Assembly (NCBI GenBank): GCA_023511875.1
Contig: JAIMAQ010000003.1
Coordinates: 124,001-188,000 of the forward strand
From: Thermoflavifilum sp.
Lineage (GTDB): Bacteria > Bacteroidota > Bacteroidia > Chitinophagales > Chitinophagaceae
Length of the DNA stretch: 64,000 bases
Direction of reading: 5' to 3'
The number at the start of each line of letters is the position of its first letter. Within the stretch, counting starts at the first letter, position 1. A program made the translations under genes and the position numbers. The notes under the pieces were generated by a model, which did not search any database, had not been told where the DNA came from, and saw only the letters and a program-made list of their open reading frames with translations. Of this stretch, positions 38,732-48,390 are shown in pieces.

Positions 38732-39733
38732 ATGAGCGATATGGAATATAGAACATTAGGACAAACCGACATTCAACTTTCAGTAGTTACATTTGGCGCA
38801 TGGGCTATAGGCGGCTGGATGTGGGGAGGTACCGATGTGAAGCAAGCCGAAGAAGCTATTCATGCCGCTTATCACGAAGGAATCACTTCATTCGACACGG
38901 CACCCGTTTATGGGCAAGGGTTGAGTGAAGAAATTTTAGGGAAAGCCCTGAAAGCTTATCCTCGCGATCGTGTGCAAATTCTCACCAAATACGGGATGCG
39001 TTGGGACGTAGAAAAAGGCGAATTTGCTTTTTTAAGTAAAGACAACGCTGGCAAAGAGATCAAGATATACAAATACGCCGGCAAGGAAAGCGTAATGAAA
39101 GAATGTGAAGATAGCTTGCACAGGTTGCAAACCGATTATATCGATTTATATCAAATCCATTGGCCAGACAGTACAACGCCCGTTGAAGAAACCATGGAAG
39201 CCGTGCAACGGTTAATTGAACAAGGTAAAGTGCGAGCAGCAGGCGTTTGCAATTATTCGGTAGAACTGATGCAACGTGCCGATGCCGTCATTCAATTGGC
39301 TTCTAACCAGGTACCTTATAGCATGGTTCGACGCGACATAGAACAAGATATAGTGCCTTATTGCCAGGCACATCACCACAGCATCTTGGCCTATAGCCCA
39401 CTGCAACGTGGATTACTTACTGGCAAATATCAACCCGATCATTCCTTTAAAGAAGGCGATACACGACCCGATACTCCATATTTTAAGCCAGAAAATATCC
39501 GCCGAATAAATGCTTTTTTGGAACGTATCCGGCCTATTGCACAAGATAAAGGGGTTACCCTTTCGCAACTGGTGGTGAGATGGACCGTCCAACAACCCGG
39601 CATTACCGTGGCTTTAGTAGGCGCTCGAAATGCACAACAAGCCAAGGAAAACGCTCGAGCAGGTGAGTTTACACTTAGTTCAGAAGAATTACAAAAAATT
39701 GATCAAGAATTATCACAACTTGTTTTAGCTTAG
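38732..39733 (+). CDS. aldo/keto reductase
   Basis: MEYRTLGQTDIQLSVVTFGAWAIGG, SFDTAPVYGQGLSEEILGKAL, DYIDLYQIHWPD. Confidence 0.95.
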   Translation: MSDMEYRTLGQTDIQLSVVTFGAWAIGGWMWGGTDVKQAEEAIHAAYHEGITSFDTAPVYGQGLSEEILGKALKAYPRDRVQILTKYGMRWDVEKGEFAFLSKDNAGKEIKIYKYAGKESVMKECEDSLHRLQTDYIDLYQIHWPDSTTPVEETMEAVQRLIEQGKVRAAGVCNYSVELMQRADAVIQLASNQVPYSMVRRDIEQDIVPYCQAHHHSILAYSPLQRGLLTGKYQPDHSFKEGDTRPDTPYFKPENIRRINAFLERIRPIAQDKGVTLSQLVVRWTVQQPGITVALVGARNAQQAKENARAGEFTLSSEELQKIDQELSQLVLA

Positions 39734-39758
39734 CACATCATCATTTGATTGAATAACA

Positions 39759-40571
39759 ATGATAGGGAAGATGAAACTTGCTGGCGTAGGACTTTGCATG
39801 GTATTGGCCAGTGAAGCTTTTGCTCAACATGCATTTCTGCAACAACAGCTGAGCTATGCCACCGTGCAAATGGCTTATCGAAACAAAGATTCTTTGTTGA
39901 AAGCTGAATTTGCAGCTAAAGGATTGAAATGGCCACCACACTATGTATACATCCGTTCATTTAAATACGATAGCCAATTAGAAGTATGGGTCAAATCCTC
40001 ACCAGCAGATAGTTTTCAGCTGTTTAAAACATATCGTATTTGTGCGCTTTCCGGCACTATGGGCCCCAAACGCATGCAGGGCGATTACCAGGTGCCCGAG
40101 GGATTTTACTATATCAATCATTTTAATCCTAAAAGTAGCTACCATCTTTCGCTTGGACTGAATTATCCCAATACAGCCGATCTGCTTTCGATACATCACA
40201 ACAATGATCCCGGGGGAGACATCTATATTCACGGTAGCTGTGTGTCGCGTGGCTGCATTCCGCTTACCGATAGCCAAATCGAAGAAGTGTATCTGCTAGC
40301 CGTATACGCACACGATGCTGGTCAAGACTTTATTCCTGTGCATATTTTTCCCATCCGCTTTGGCAATCCCCAGTCAGAGGAGTATTTATCGAAGCTCAAA
40401 GACATCAGTCCATCTGCCCAACAACTCTGGCATACTTTGCGAGAAGCCTATCGTTATTTTAACCACACACACCAACTTCCGGTTGTCATGACCGATGCTT
40501 CTGGTCAATATGTAATGGCCTTTCCTACAAAAAATGAATTAGATCTTAGTCAGTCTTCCACCAATGGATAA
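39759..40571 (+). CDS. L,D-transpeptidase (YkuD) family protein
   Basis: Signal peptide; GDIYIHGSCVSRGCIPLTDSQIEEVYLLA catalytic motif (HGS...SRGCIPL). Confidence 0.9.
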   Translation: MIGKMKLAGVGLCMVLASEAFAQHAFLQQQLSYATVQMAYRNKDSLLKAEFAAKGLKWPPHYVYIRSFKYDSQLEVWVKSSPADSFQLFKTYRICALSGTMGPKRMQGDYQVPEGFYYINHFNPKSSYHLSLGLNYPNTADLLSIHHNNDPGGDIYIHGSCVSRGCIPLTDSQIEEVYLLAVYAHDAGQDFIPVHIFPIRFGNPQSEEYLSKLKDISPSAQQLWHTLREAYRYFNHTHQLPVVMTDASGQYVMAFPTKNELDLSQSSTNG

Positions 40572-40736
40572 TCGGGTATGATAGGGGAATTCTATTCTTT
40601 ATGGAGTATTGAGGGATTAGGAGTATTTTGATATAAAATTATCTATTTAACATAATATAAATTATAGGACAAAAATATAGTTTCTTTTTCAGACTCATCC
40701 AATCTATCTGAGCAACTCTTTACCAATCGATTGCCC

Positions 40737-40744
40737 TATATTTG
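40737..40744 (+). promoter_or_regulatory. Putative -7 element (TATATTTG) of subtilase gene
   Basis: Exact TAnnTTTG match 43 nt upstream of the ATG. Confidence 0.4.
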
Positions 40745-40786
40745 GCGAATATTTCTCAACAATCACCTATTTAATTTCCTAGTATC

Positions 40787-42514
40787 ATGTCTAACCACCT
40801 GCAAAAGCTCATCGTTTTTCTGGCTTGTTGTTCTATTTTTCCTTCAGCACAGGCCCAATCGTTTAACACGCATCCTCCTCATGGCTGGCAATTGATGGAT
40901 TATGCAACAGACAGCGTATATGGTGCATCGGTCAATAAAGCGTATGCCGAGCTACTTAAAGGGAAAAAAAGTCATCCCGTAATCGTGGCCGTGATCGACG
41001 GCGGATTAGACACCTCCCAGCAAGATTTACGCGGACATATCTGGATTAATCCTGGTGAAATACCCAACAATGGTATTGACGACGATCACAATGGATATGT
41101 CGACGATGTGCATGGTTGGAATTTTATTGGAGGAAAAAATGGCAAAAACATCATCAACGAAAGCAGCGAGGCCGACCGAGAATATTACCGACTCCAGCAG
41201 CTCTTTGGCTCAGTAAGCGATAGCCAACAAGTAAAGAAAAAACTTCTCCCTGAATATCGTTATTGGCTAAAGCTTAAAGCCAGAAGAGAAGCCGATTCGG
41301 CCGATAATGCCGAAACCTATCAAAACCTGTCACGCGTGCTTAATATTTTTGATGAGGTAGACAGTGTCTTGCGAAAAGGCCTGGGCCGCGACACGATCAC
41401 CTTCAAAAGCTTAAAGGGATTTGAGCCCGAAGATTCCGCTTCAGCATGGGCATTAAGCATCGCTTACCGCATCTTCGATCGCATTGGAGATGATGAATCG
41501 CTCGAAGCATATATTGCCGAAGGCAAAGAATATTTGAAACAAACCAAACAAAAGCTCGATGATCTGCACAAAGATCCCAACGCACAACGTCGTGAGATTG
41601 TGGGTGATAATCCTTTTGATATTCACGATCGCAACTATGGTAACAACAATATAGCTACTGGTAATCCTATGCATGGTACTCATGTGGCAGGCATTATCGC
41701 TGCTACCCGCGGAAACGACATAGGTATGGACGGCATTGCCGATAACGTGATCATCATGCCAGTACGTGTAGTTCCCGATGGCGATGAACGCGATAAAGAT
41801 GTGGCATTAGGCATTCGCTACGCAGTAGACAACGGAGCACAAATCATCAACATGAGTTTTGGTAAACCCTATTCTCCACAAAAAAAATGGGTCGACAAAG
41901 CCGTGAAATATGCAGAGCGTAAAGGCGTGTTGCTGGTACATGCAGCAGGTAATGAAAGCAGCGATGATGATACAGTTCCCAATTATCCCAATGCCGACTT
42001 TCTAAACAGCCACAAGCGTGCCTGGAATTTCATCAACGTAGGGGCCAGCACGGCAGGGCCCGATAGCTTGATTGTGGCCAGTTTCTCCAATTACGGCAAA
42101 CGCGAAGTAGATTTATTTGCTCCAGGCGACGAAATTTATTCTACCGTTACCCACAACCAATACGCATCTTATAGCGGAACCAGCATGGCTTCTCCCATGG
42201 TAGCTGGAGTAGCTGCGCTCATCTTAGAATACTATCCCCGACTCACTGCTCGCCAGCTGAAATACGTGATCGAGCACTCGGTAACTACCTTACCCGGCGA
42301 CAGCGTATATATTCCTGGAACCGACAAAAAAACTTTATTTGCCAACCTCTCGCGAACAGGTGGATTATTAAACGCTTATCAAGCGCTTAAATTGGCTGCT
42401 ACACTACATGGAAAAAGACATATTTCTCGCAAACAAGAAAAACGCCTTCAGCAAATTGTAGCCATGATCAAAGCTCAGCAAGGCCAGTCGCCCGACGACG
42501 ATGAAGATGATTGA
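40787..42514 (+). CDS. S8 family serine peptidase (subtilisin-like)
   Basis: Asp (VAVIDGGLDTSQQDL), His (MHGTHVAGIIAATRG), Ser (YSGTSMASPMVAGVAALI) catalytic motifs. Confidence 0.95.
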   Translation: MSNHLQKLIVFLACCSIFPSAQAQSFNTHPPHGWQLMDYATDSVYGASVNKAYAELLKGKKSHPVIVAVIDGGLDTSQQDLRGHIWINPGEIPNNGIDDDHNGYVDDVHGWNFIGGKNGKNIINESSEADREYYRLQQLFGSVSDSQQVKKKLLPEYRYWLKLKARREADSADNAETYQNLSRVLNIFDEVDSVLRKGLGRDTITFKSLKGFEPEDSASAWALSIAYRIFDRIGDDESLEAYIAEGKEYLKQTKQKLDDLHKDPNAQRREIVGDNPFDIHDRNYGNNNIATGNPMHGTHVAGIIAATRGNDIGMDGIADNVIIMPVRVVPDGDERDKDVALGIRYAVDNGAQIINMSFGKPYSPQKKWVDKAVKYAERKGVLLVHAAGNESSDDDTVPNYPNADFLNSHKRAWNFINVGASTAGPDSLIVASFSNYGKREVDLFAPGDEIYSTVTHNQYASYSGTSMASPMVAGVAALILEYYPRLTARQLKYVIEHSVTTLPGDSVYIPGTDKKTLFANLSRTGGLLNAYQALKLAATLHGKRHISRKQEKRLQQIVAMIKAQQGQSPDDDEDD

Positions 42515-42557
42515 TCTTCTGAGTGAAGTATAGCCGATTTTCAGGATTTTTCAGCTA

Positions 42558-44165
42558 TTGTGCTTTATTTTGCAAACCCTTATGCAACAACGCTCGTTTA
42601 CCTCGTTGGGCTTGCTCATTGCCCTCACTACACTTCTGCTATTTGCCCGCCTCGGTGCAGAAACGGTATTTCAGGTAGCTGAGGCCCGCAATGCAGCCTG
42701 CGCTCGTGAAATGATGATGCGCCACGATTGGATTGTTCCCACCTTCAATAGCAACCTACGCACCGACAAGCCCATACTGGAATACTTTTTCATGATCTTG
42801 GCCTATAGGATGTTTGGAGTTAGTGAAGGAGCAGCTCGCTTTTTCTCGGCCGTTGCAGGACTCATCTTGGTGCTCTGGACATATGTGTTTGCCTCCCGTC
42901 ATTTAGGCCGGCAAGCAGCCATCTGGAGCACCCTTGCCTTATGTTGTTCTTTACATTTTATTATCCAATCTCGTCTGGCAACGCCCGACCCATATCTGAT
43001 GCTGTTTCATGCGGGAGCTCTCTATGCATTTTTCGAAGGCTGGATACAAAGAAAAGCCTGGGCCTGGTGGCTTATGTATGCTATGCTGGCTCTGGCTGTG
43101 CTCGCCAAAGGCCCTGTGGGCTTATTCCTGCCTGCTCTCACCATATTGCTTTTTCTCATTACCCGCCGACAACTGCGCTGGCCCGTGATCCGCATCATGA
43201 AGCCTTGGAGTGGCCTACTCCTCTTCTTGCTCATTGCCCTACCCTGGTATGTAGCGGTGGGCATCCGTACGCATGGAGAATGGATTAAAGCGTTTTTCTG
43301 GTATCACAACTTTCATAGATTTAGTAGTGCTTTAGACGCTCATGGTGGGCCATTTATCTTGCCACTGTTGTTTGTCTTGGTGGGCATGCTCCCCTTCTCG
43401 TTATGGGGCTTTCGAGCAATTACCCTGGCCTGGAAAAAAAGACGAGAATCCGACGCTCTGTGGCTCATCCTTTTGTCCTTCGGGGTAATCCTCATTTTTT
43501 ATAGCATCTCACACACAAAACTCATCAACTATACCTCGCCCTCCTATCCATTCTTGGCATTGATGGTGGGTTATTTCTGGCAAGAAGTAGAAAACAAGCA
43601 TGTGATCTTGCATAAATATTGGATCGAATGGGCTGCATTAGGATTGATTGTGCTGGCCTTACCTATTGGTGTATATTTCTGGACTGAATCTACCCCACCC
43701 TTTCAAAACCTAAAGTGGCTCGGACTTTTGTTTATTCCTGAAATCATAGCCACAGCATGGGGAGTGTATTATGCCCGCAAACAAGCTTATGGAGAAATAG
43801 CCAGGCATATCGGTGCAGGATTCACGCTAAGCATCTTGCTCATTATGCTCATTGGCTATCCAGCTCTCGACCAGCAAACCTCAGTAAGAAAACAAGCTCC
43901 ATACATTGCCCAAGCTTCACAGGTAATAGGTTATCAACACATCAATGATGCTTTTGTATTTTATGCCCGCACCCCCATACGCATTGTCGAAAGCCTGGAT
44001 AGCCTAAAAGCTTATTTGCAAAAAGATACAACAGTTTGGGTCATTCGTCGAGCTCGCGATTTCAATCAATTGGATAGCTTACCGCAACTCAAGCTCGTAC
44101 GCAAAGATCGCGATGCGTTTAGTTTTCAATATAGCGCATTATATCAATCGATTCATACGCCATAA
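42558..44165 (+). CDS. glycosyltransferase family 39-like integral membrane protein
   Basis: AEARNAACAREMMMRHDWIVPTFNSNLRTDKPILEYFFMILAYRMFGVSEGAARFFSAVAG is ArnT/PMT-like. Confidence 0.88.
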   Translation: MCFILQTLMQQRSFTSLGLLIALTTLLLFARLGAETVFQVAEARNAACAREMMMRHDWIVPTFNSNLRTDKPILEYFFMILAYRMFGVSEGAARFFSAVAGLILVLWTYVFASRHLGRQAAIWSTLALCCSLHFIIQSRLATPDPYLMLFHAGALYAFFEGWIQRKAWAWWLMYAMLALAVLAKGPVGLFLPALTILLFLITRRQLRWPVIRIMKPWSGLLLFLLIALPWYVAVGIRTHGEWIKAFFWYHNFHRFSSALDAHGGPFILPLLFVLVGMLPFSLWGFRAITLAWKKRRESDALWLILLSFGVILIFYSISHTKLINYTSPSYPFLALMVGYFWQEVENKHVILHKYWIEWAALGLIVLALPIGVYFWTESTPPFQNLKWLGLLFIPEIIATAWGVYYARKQAYGEIARHIGAGFTLSILLIMLIGYPALDQQTSVRKQAPYIAQASQVIGYQHINDAFVFYARTPIRIVESLDSLKAYLQKDTTVWVIRRARDFNQLDSLPQLKLVRKDRDAFSFQYSALYQSIHTP

Positions 44166-44177
44166 ATCCTTTCACTC

Positions 44178-45140
44178 ATGTTACTCTCTGTGGTGATCAC
44201 GGTCATGAATGAAGAAGAAAATATTCCACCGCTCATCAAAAGTCTTCATGAAGCACTTCAAGGATTAAACTACGAAATCATCTTCGTAGACGATGGTTCT
44301 ACCGATGGCACGGTGAAGCAAATTCAGGCACTCTTGGATGAACACATTCGTGTGTTGGTGCTGAAACGTAATTACGGCCAAACAGTGGCCATGGAAGCAG
44401 GTATCCAGCAAGCTACTGGCGACTATATCGTGACAATAGATGGGGATCTGCAAAATGACCCGGCCGATATTCCTCTGCTGTTGCAAATTGCCCAAACAGA
44501 AGGCTGGGAAGTGGTGGCAGGCCGAAGAGCCAATAGGCAAGACAATTGGCTGTTGCGCAAATTACCCAGCAAAATAGCTAATTGGTTCATCCGACAAATG
44601 ACCGGCGTGAGGCTTCACGATTATGGTTGTACCCTTAAGCTTTTTACCCGTGAAATCGCTAAAAACTTAGGCTTGTATGGTGAAATGCATCGTTTCATAC
44701 CCGTGCTGGCCGCCATGCAAGGCGCCCGTATGACCGAAGTAGCCGTAAAACATCACCCGCGTAAACATGGTTATTCCAAATATGGATTAGGCCGTACGTT
44801 TAAAGTGATGAGCGACTTACTATTGGTGGTGTTTTTCCAGAAATATTTCCGAAGCCCTATGCATTTTTTCGGACCTATTGGTATGTTGGTATTTGTAGCT
44901 GGATTGATTATTAACCTATACTTATTTATCCTAAAAATAAGTGGAGAAAAAATTGGCGAAAGGCCTTTACTCATTTTGGGCGTTATTCTTTTACTCAGTG
45001 GACTGCTGATTATCATATTCGGATTTTTAATGGAAGTCATGATGCGCATTTATTATGGAGCTCATCCTGAACGCAAATACCAAATCAGGCAAATCATTAC
45101 GGCTACAAGTAAATCATCTTCATCATTTGGTTCAGTATGA
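44178..45140 (+). CDS. glycosyltransferase family 2 (DPMS/GtrB-like) with C-terminal TM helices
   Basis: LLSVVITVMNEEENIPPLIKSLHEAL...FVDDGSTDGTVKQIQ...IDGDLQNDPADIPLLLQ; two C-terminal TMs. Confidence 0.93.
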   Translation: MLLSVVITVMNEEENIPPLIKSLHEALQGLNYEIIFVDDGSTDGTVKQIQALLDEHIRVLVLKRNYGQTVAMEAGIQQATGDYIVTIDGDLQNDPADIPLLLQIAQTEGWEVVAGRRANRQDNWLLRKLPSKIANWFIRQMTGVRLHDYGCTLKLFTREIAKNLGLYGEMHRFIPVLAAMQGARMTEVAVKHHPRKHGYSKYGLGRTFKVMSDLLLVVFFQKYFRSPMHFFGPIGMLVFVAGLIINLYLFILKISGEKIGERPLLILGVILLLSGLLIIIFGFLMEVMMRIYYGAHPERKYQIRQIITATSKSSSSFGSV

Positions 45141-45155
45141 TAAACCACACACCTA

Positions 45156-46064
45156 ATGAGCATATTGAAAACAGTGGGAAAATGGCTATTGAGGTTATCC
45201 ATCACGGGAACAGCACTGTATATTACTTTTCGCAAGGTAAACTGGCAACAAACAAAAGAAGCATGGATACATACTCAACTACTTTGGTTGATACCCGCAT
45301 TCATAGCCTACAACCTTTCACAAGTCTTTAGTGCCTGGCGCTTGTATTTCTTTTATAAAGCGTGTGGAATCCAACTTCGTTTTGTGCAACAGTTAAAACT
45401 CTATTATATCGGCATGTTTTATAACCTCTTTTTACCAGGTGGCATTGGTGGCGACGGTTATAAAATGCATTACTTGTATCGTTATTCTAAAAAACCTCTT
45501 CGATCTATCTTTACGGCCACACTGCTCGATCGCATTCATGGCCTCTGGGCATTGATTATTCTTTTGGCAAGCTTAACTGTTTTTTATCTTTCACTTATAC
45601 CTCACCACTGGTTGGGCTATCTTGGTTGGACAGGAATTGCGTTGATTGCGGGTTTGGGTATATATTTGATGTTGATCCAACAGGTTTTGTTTACCTACAA
45701 GTCAATCATTTGGCAAACATTGTTCATCGCTTTACTTGTGCAAGGATGTCAACTCATTGCTGCTTGGTGCTTGTTAAACGGATTGCATGTACCCGGCACT
45801 AAAGGCCTATATCTCATCGTATTTCTATGTAGCTCAATAGCTGCTGTGATTCCTTTTACCATAGGAGGTGCGGGCGCACGTGAATTGGTGTTTGTGTTAG
45901 CTGCAAAATGGTTTTCCATCCAAACCCACGATGCGGTTGCAATGAGCCTGCTATTTTTTCTACTAACTGCCTGTAGTGCATTCTTGGGAAGTATTTGGCA
46001 TATGCCTGCACCTAACATTCTTTCTAGCCGTAACTCTTCTTGCAGCCACCACGGCACATCGTAA
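45156..46064 (+). CDS. lysylphosphatidylglycerol synthase TM-region (UPF0104/AglD-like) family protein
   Basis: GMFYNLFLPGGIGGDGYKMHYLYRYSKKPLRSIFTATLLDRIHGLWAL, VIPFTIGGAGARELVF. Confidence 0.85.
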   Translation: MSILKTVGKWLLRLSITGTALYITFRKVNWQQTKEAWIHTQLLWLIPAFIAYNLSQVFSAWRLYFFYKACGIQLRFVQQLKLYYIGMFYNLFLPGGIGGDGYKMHYLYRYSKKPLRSIFTATLLDRIHGLWALIILLASLTVFYLSLIPHHWLGYLGWTGIALIAGLGIYLMLIQQVLFTYKSIIWQTLFIALLVQGCQLIAAWCLLNGLHVPGTKGLYLIVFLCSSIAAVIPFTIGGAGARELVFVLAAKWFSIQTHDAVAMSLLFFLLTACSAFLGSIWHMPAPNILSSRNSSCSHHGTS

Positions 46065-46237
46065 ATGAATCTTGAAGATTTAACAATTCTATGTCAATCT
46101 TCTTGATCATTCTGCACTATTTTTGCTGTGCATTTGAACGAAATTCAATTTCATAACCTCCTCTTCAAATCCCCTACCGTCTTTAGAAATGTTTAGTTTA
46201 CATTTTATTGAAAAAAGATTTTAAAATACATCATACT

Positions 46238-46438
46238 ATGGAAAAAGCAAATTTAACACCGAAGGTAGACGTGAATCTACAAGGATTGGTTGTAGAAGAA
46301 AGACTGGCAAAAGAATTGATTCAGGCTACCCGTAAACATCGGGAAACAGTGTTTGGCTATGCCGATTTATGGAAGTGTCAGAAACAATTTAAACCCAGAA
46401 AACCCATCCTCAACAGGATCATGCATACGACTATCTAA
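46238..46438 (+). CDS. small conserved-looking hypothetical protein (66 aa)
   Basis: MEKANLTPKVDVNLQGLVVEERLAKELIQATRKHRETVFGYADLWKCQKQFKPRKPILNRIMHTTI; followed 10 nt later by a strong hairpin. Confidence 0.55.
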   Translation: MEKANLTPKVDVNLQGLVVEERLAKELIQATRKHRETVFGYADLWKCQKQFKPRKPILNRIMHTTI

Positions 46439-46448
46439 TTTCCTACAC

Positions 46449-46485
46449 ACATGTAGAGACGCATGAGGTTTACGTCTCTACATGT
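46449..46485. terminator. Bidirectional hairpin terminator
   Basis: ACATGTAGAGACG-N11-CGTCTCTACATGT, perfect 13-bp stem between convergent genes; overlaps the argE stop region. Confidence 0.8.
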
Positions 46486-47545
46486 TTCTCTTCTCTCGAA
46501 ACACCTCTTCCAACAACTGGATATAAGTTTCTATTCCTTCTTTGATTTCATGCAAGTAAATAAATTCATCGGCACTATGTGAACGTGCCGAGTCGCCCGG
46601 ACCTATTTTTACTGAAGGACCTGGGATGAGTGCTTGATCGGATGTGGTAGGTGAACCGTATAATGGCTTGCCTATACGCTGTGCAGCCCTCACCAAGGGA
46701 TGATCGAGCGGGATAGAAGAACTGCGCATGCGCATGGATCGGGGTTTGACCTCGCAGCTCACATGATGTGAAATGATGTCGAGAATCTCTTCATGGGTAT
46801 ATACATCGGTAACCCGAATATCAACGGTAAAATGGCAACAAGCTGGCACCACATTGTGTTGCTGCCCGGCTTGAATCATAGTGACGTTCATATTCACTTT
46901 GCCGAGCATAGGCGAAACCTTTGGAAAAGAATAGGTCTTAAACCATTCTATATCGGGTATAGCCTTATAAATGGCATTTTCTCCCTCATTGCGCGCAGCA
47001 TGCCCGGCTCGGCCATAGGTAGTGCAGTCAATCACCAGCAAACCCTTTTCGGCTACAGCCATCTGGGTGAGGGTAGGCTCCCCTACAATGGCAAAATCAA
47101 ATGAAGGCAGCTGGGGTAAAATGCTTTCTATGCCATTAAATCCAGAAATTTCCTCTTCAGCCGTAGCCGTGAAAATAAGATTGTAAGGCAAATCGGGTTG
47201 TGCATAAAAATGCAAGAATGCTGCTATGAGTGATACTAAACAACCACCCGCATCGTTGCTGCCTAACCCAAACAACTTATCGCCTTCAATAGCAGGATCA
47301 AACGGATCGCGCGTATACGCTGGATTGGGCTTTACCGTATCATGATGTGAATTGAGCAAGATACCCGGCTTTGTGGGGTCAAATCCAGCATTTATTGCCC
47401 AAACATTATTTAAATGGCGTTGCACGGGAACATGAAATGATTCCAAAAATTGGGCTATTAAAGTGGCCGTACGATCTTCTTCACGACTGAACGATGGTGT
47501 AGCTATGAGTTGACGCAATAATTCTATACATTGATCATATAACAT
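46478..47545 (-). CDS. argE: M20 family N-acyl-ornithine/citrulline deacetylase (ArgE-like)
   Basis: LLNSHHDTVKPNPAYTRDPFDP, GLGSNDAGGCLVSLIA, ATAEEEISGFNG; within arginine operon. Confidence 0.88.
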   Translation of the reverse strand: MLYDQCIELLRQLIATPSFSREEDRTATLIAQFLESFHVPVQRHLNNVWAINAGFDPTKPGILLNSHHDTVKPNPAYTRDPFDPAIEGDKLFGLGSNDAGGCLVSLIAAFLHFYAQPDLPYNLIFTATAEEEISGFNGIESILPQLPSFDFAIVGEPTLTQMAVAEKGLLVIDCTTYGRAGHAARNEGENAIYKAIPDIEWFKTYSFPKVSPMLGKVNMNVTMIQAGQQHNVVPACCHFTVDIRVTDVYTHEEILDIISHHVSCEVKPRSMRMRSSSIPLDHPLVRAAQRIGKPLYGSPTTSDQALIPGPSVKIGPGDSARSHSADEFIYLHEIKEGIETYIQLLEEVFREKRNM

Positions 47546-47577
47546 GGATGCAAGTTTGTGGTAAAACAGCAATAATA

Positions 47578-48390
47578 CTATAGACTAATGATGGTGCCCA
47601 TTGTCCAGCCATTTGTGGCATTCCAAAGAGATGAAAGGCCTGTGGCTGGGCCAATGATCACCTTTTCGACTCCGGCACGGCAGGCCGATAGGGCATTTTC
47701 TATTTTAGGTATAATACCCTCCCGCAAAGCTCCTTCGCGAATGAGCTCCGGCAAATTGCTTGGACGAATCAAGGGAATTACAGAATCGGGATCTTCTGGA
47801 TTACGCAATACGCCTTTCTGATCAAAACAAAAGATCAACTGCACCCGATAAACAGCTGCCAAGGCTACGGCAACAGCAGAGGCGATGGTATCGGCATTGG
47901 TATTAAGCAGATGACCATCTCCATCATGGGTAAGTGGAGCCAGCACGGGCACCTGCTCCATTTGTATCAGTTGCATCAATATGTTTACATCTACATCGTC
48001 GGCCGTGAGATCGCCCACCCAACCATAATCGATGTCTTTTACAGGCCGTTTGGTTGCGCGCATCAGGTTCATATCGGCTCCAGTAAGGCCAGCGGCTCGG
48101 CATCCAAGTGCTTGTAATTGAGCTACCAGTTGTTTGTTTACCAATCCGCCGTACACCATGGTTACCAACTCGAGTGCGGCTTCATCGGTAATCCTACGCC
48201 CTTGAATATACTGGCTTTTGATACCCATCTGCTCGCCGATACGTGTTGCCAGCTTACCCCCACCATGCACCAAAATCTTATAGCCTGCTATGTCGACAAA
48301 ACTTTGGAGAAAAGCTTTCCTTGCAGCAGGATCATCGATCACCTGTCCGCCAATCTTAATCACATACAACCTTGTGTTGGGTGTAGACAT
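47578..48390 (-). CDS. argB: acetylglutamate kinase
   Basis: YVIKIGGQVIDDPAARKAFLQSFVDIAGYKILVHGGGKLATRI; start at ATG 48390, TAATG overlap with the upstream gene. Confidence 0.92.
   Translation of the reverse strand: MSTPNTRLYVIKIGGQVIDDPAARKAFLQSFVDIAGYKILVHGGGKLATRIGEQMGIKSQYIQGRRITDEAALELVTMVYGGLVNKQLVAQLQALGCRAAGLTGADMNLMRATKRPVKDIDYGWVGDLTADDVDVNILMQLIQMEQVPVLAPLTHDGDGHLLNTNADTIASAVAVALAAVYRVQLIFCFDQKGVLRNPEDPDSVIPLIRPSNLPELIREGALREGIIPKIENALSACRAGVEKVIIGPATGLSSLWNATNGWTMGTIISL

Noticed and set aside
46071-46103. GAAGATT...AATCTTC inverted repeat after the AglD-like gene
   Set aside because: Short 7-bp arms with a long loop; weak terminator at best.
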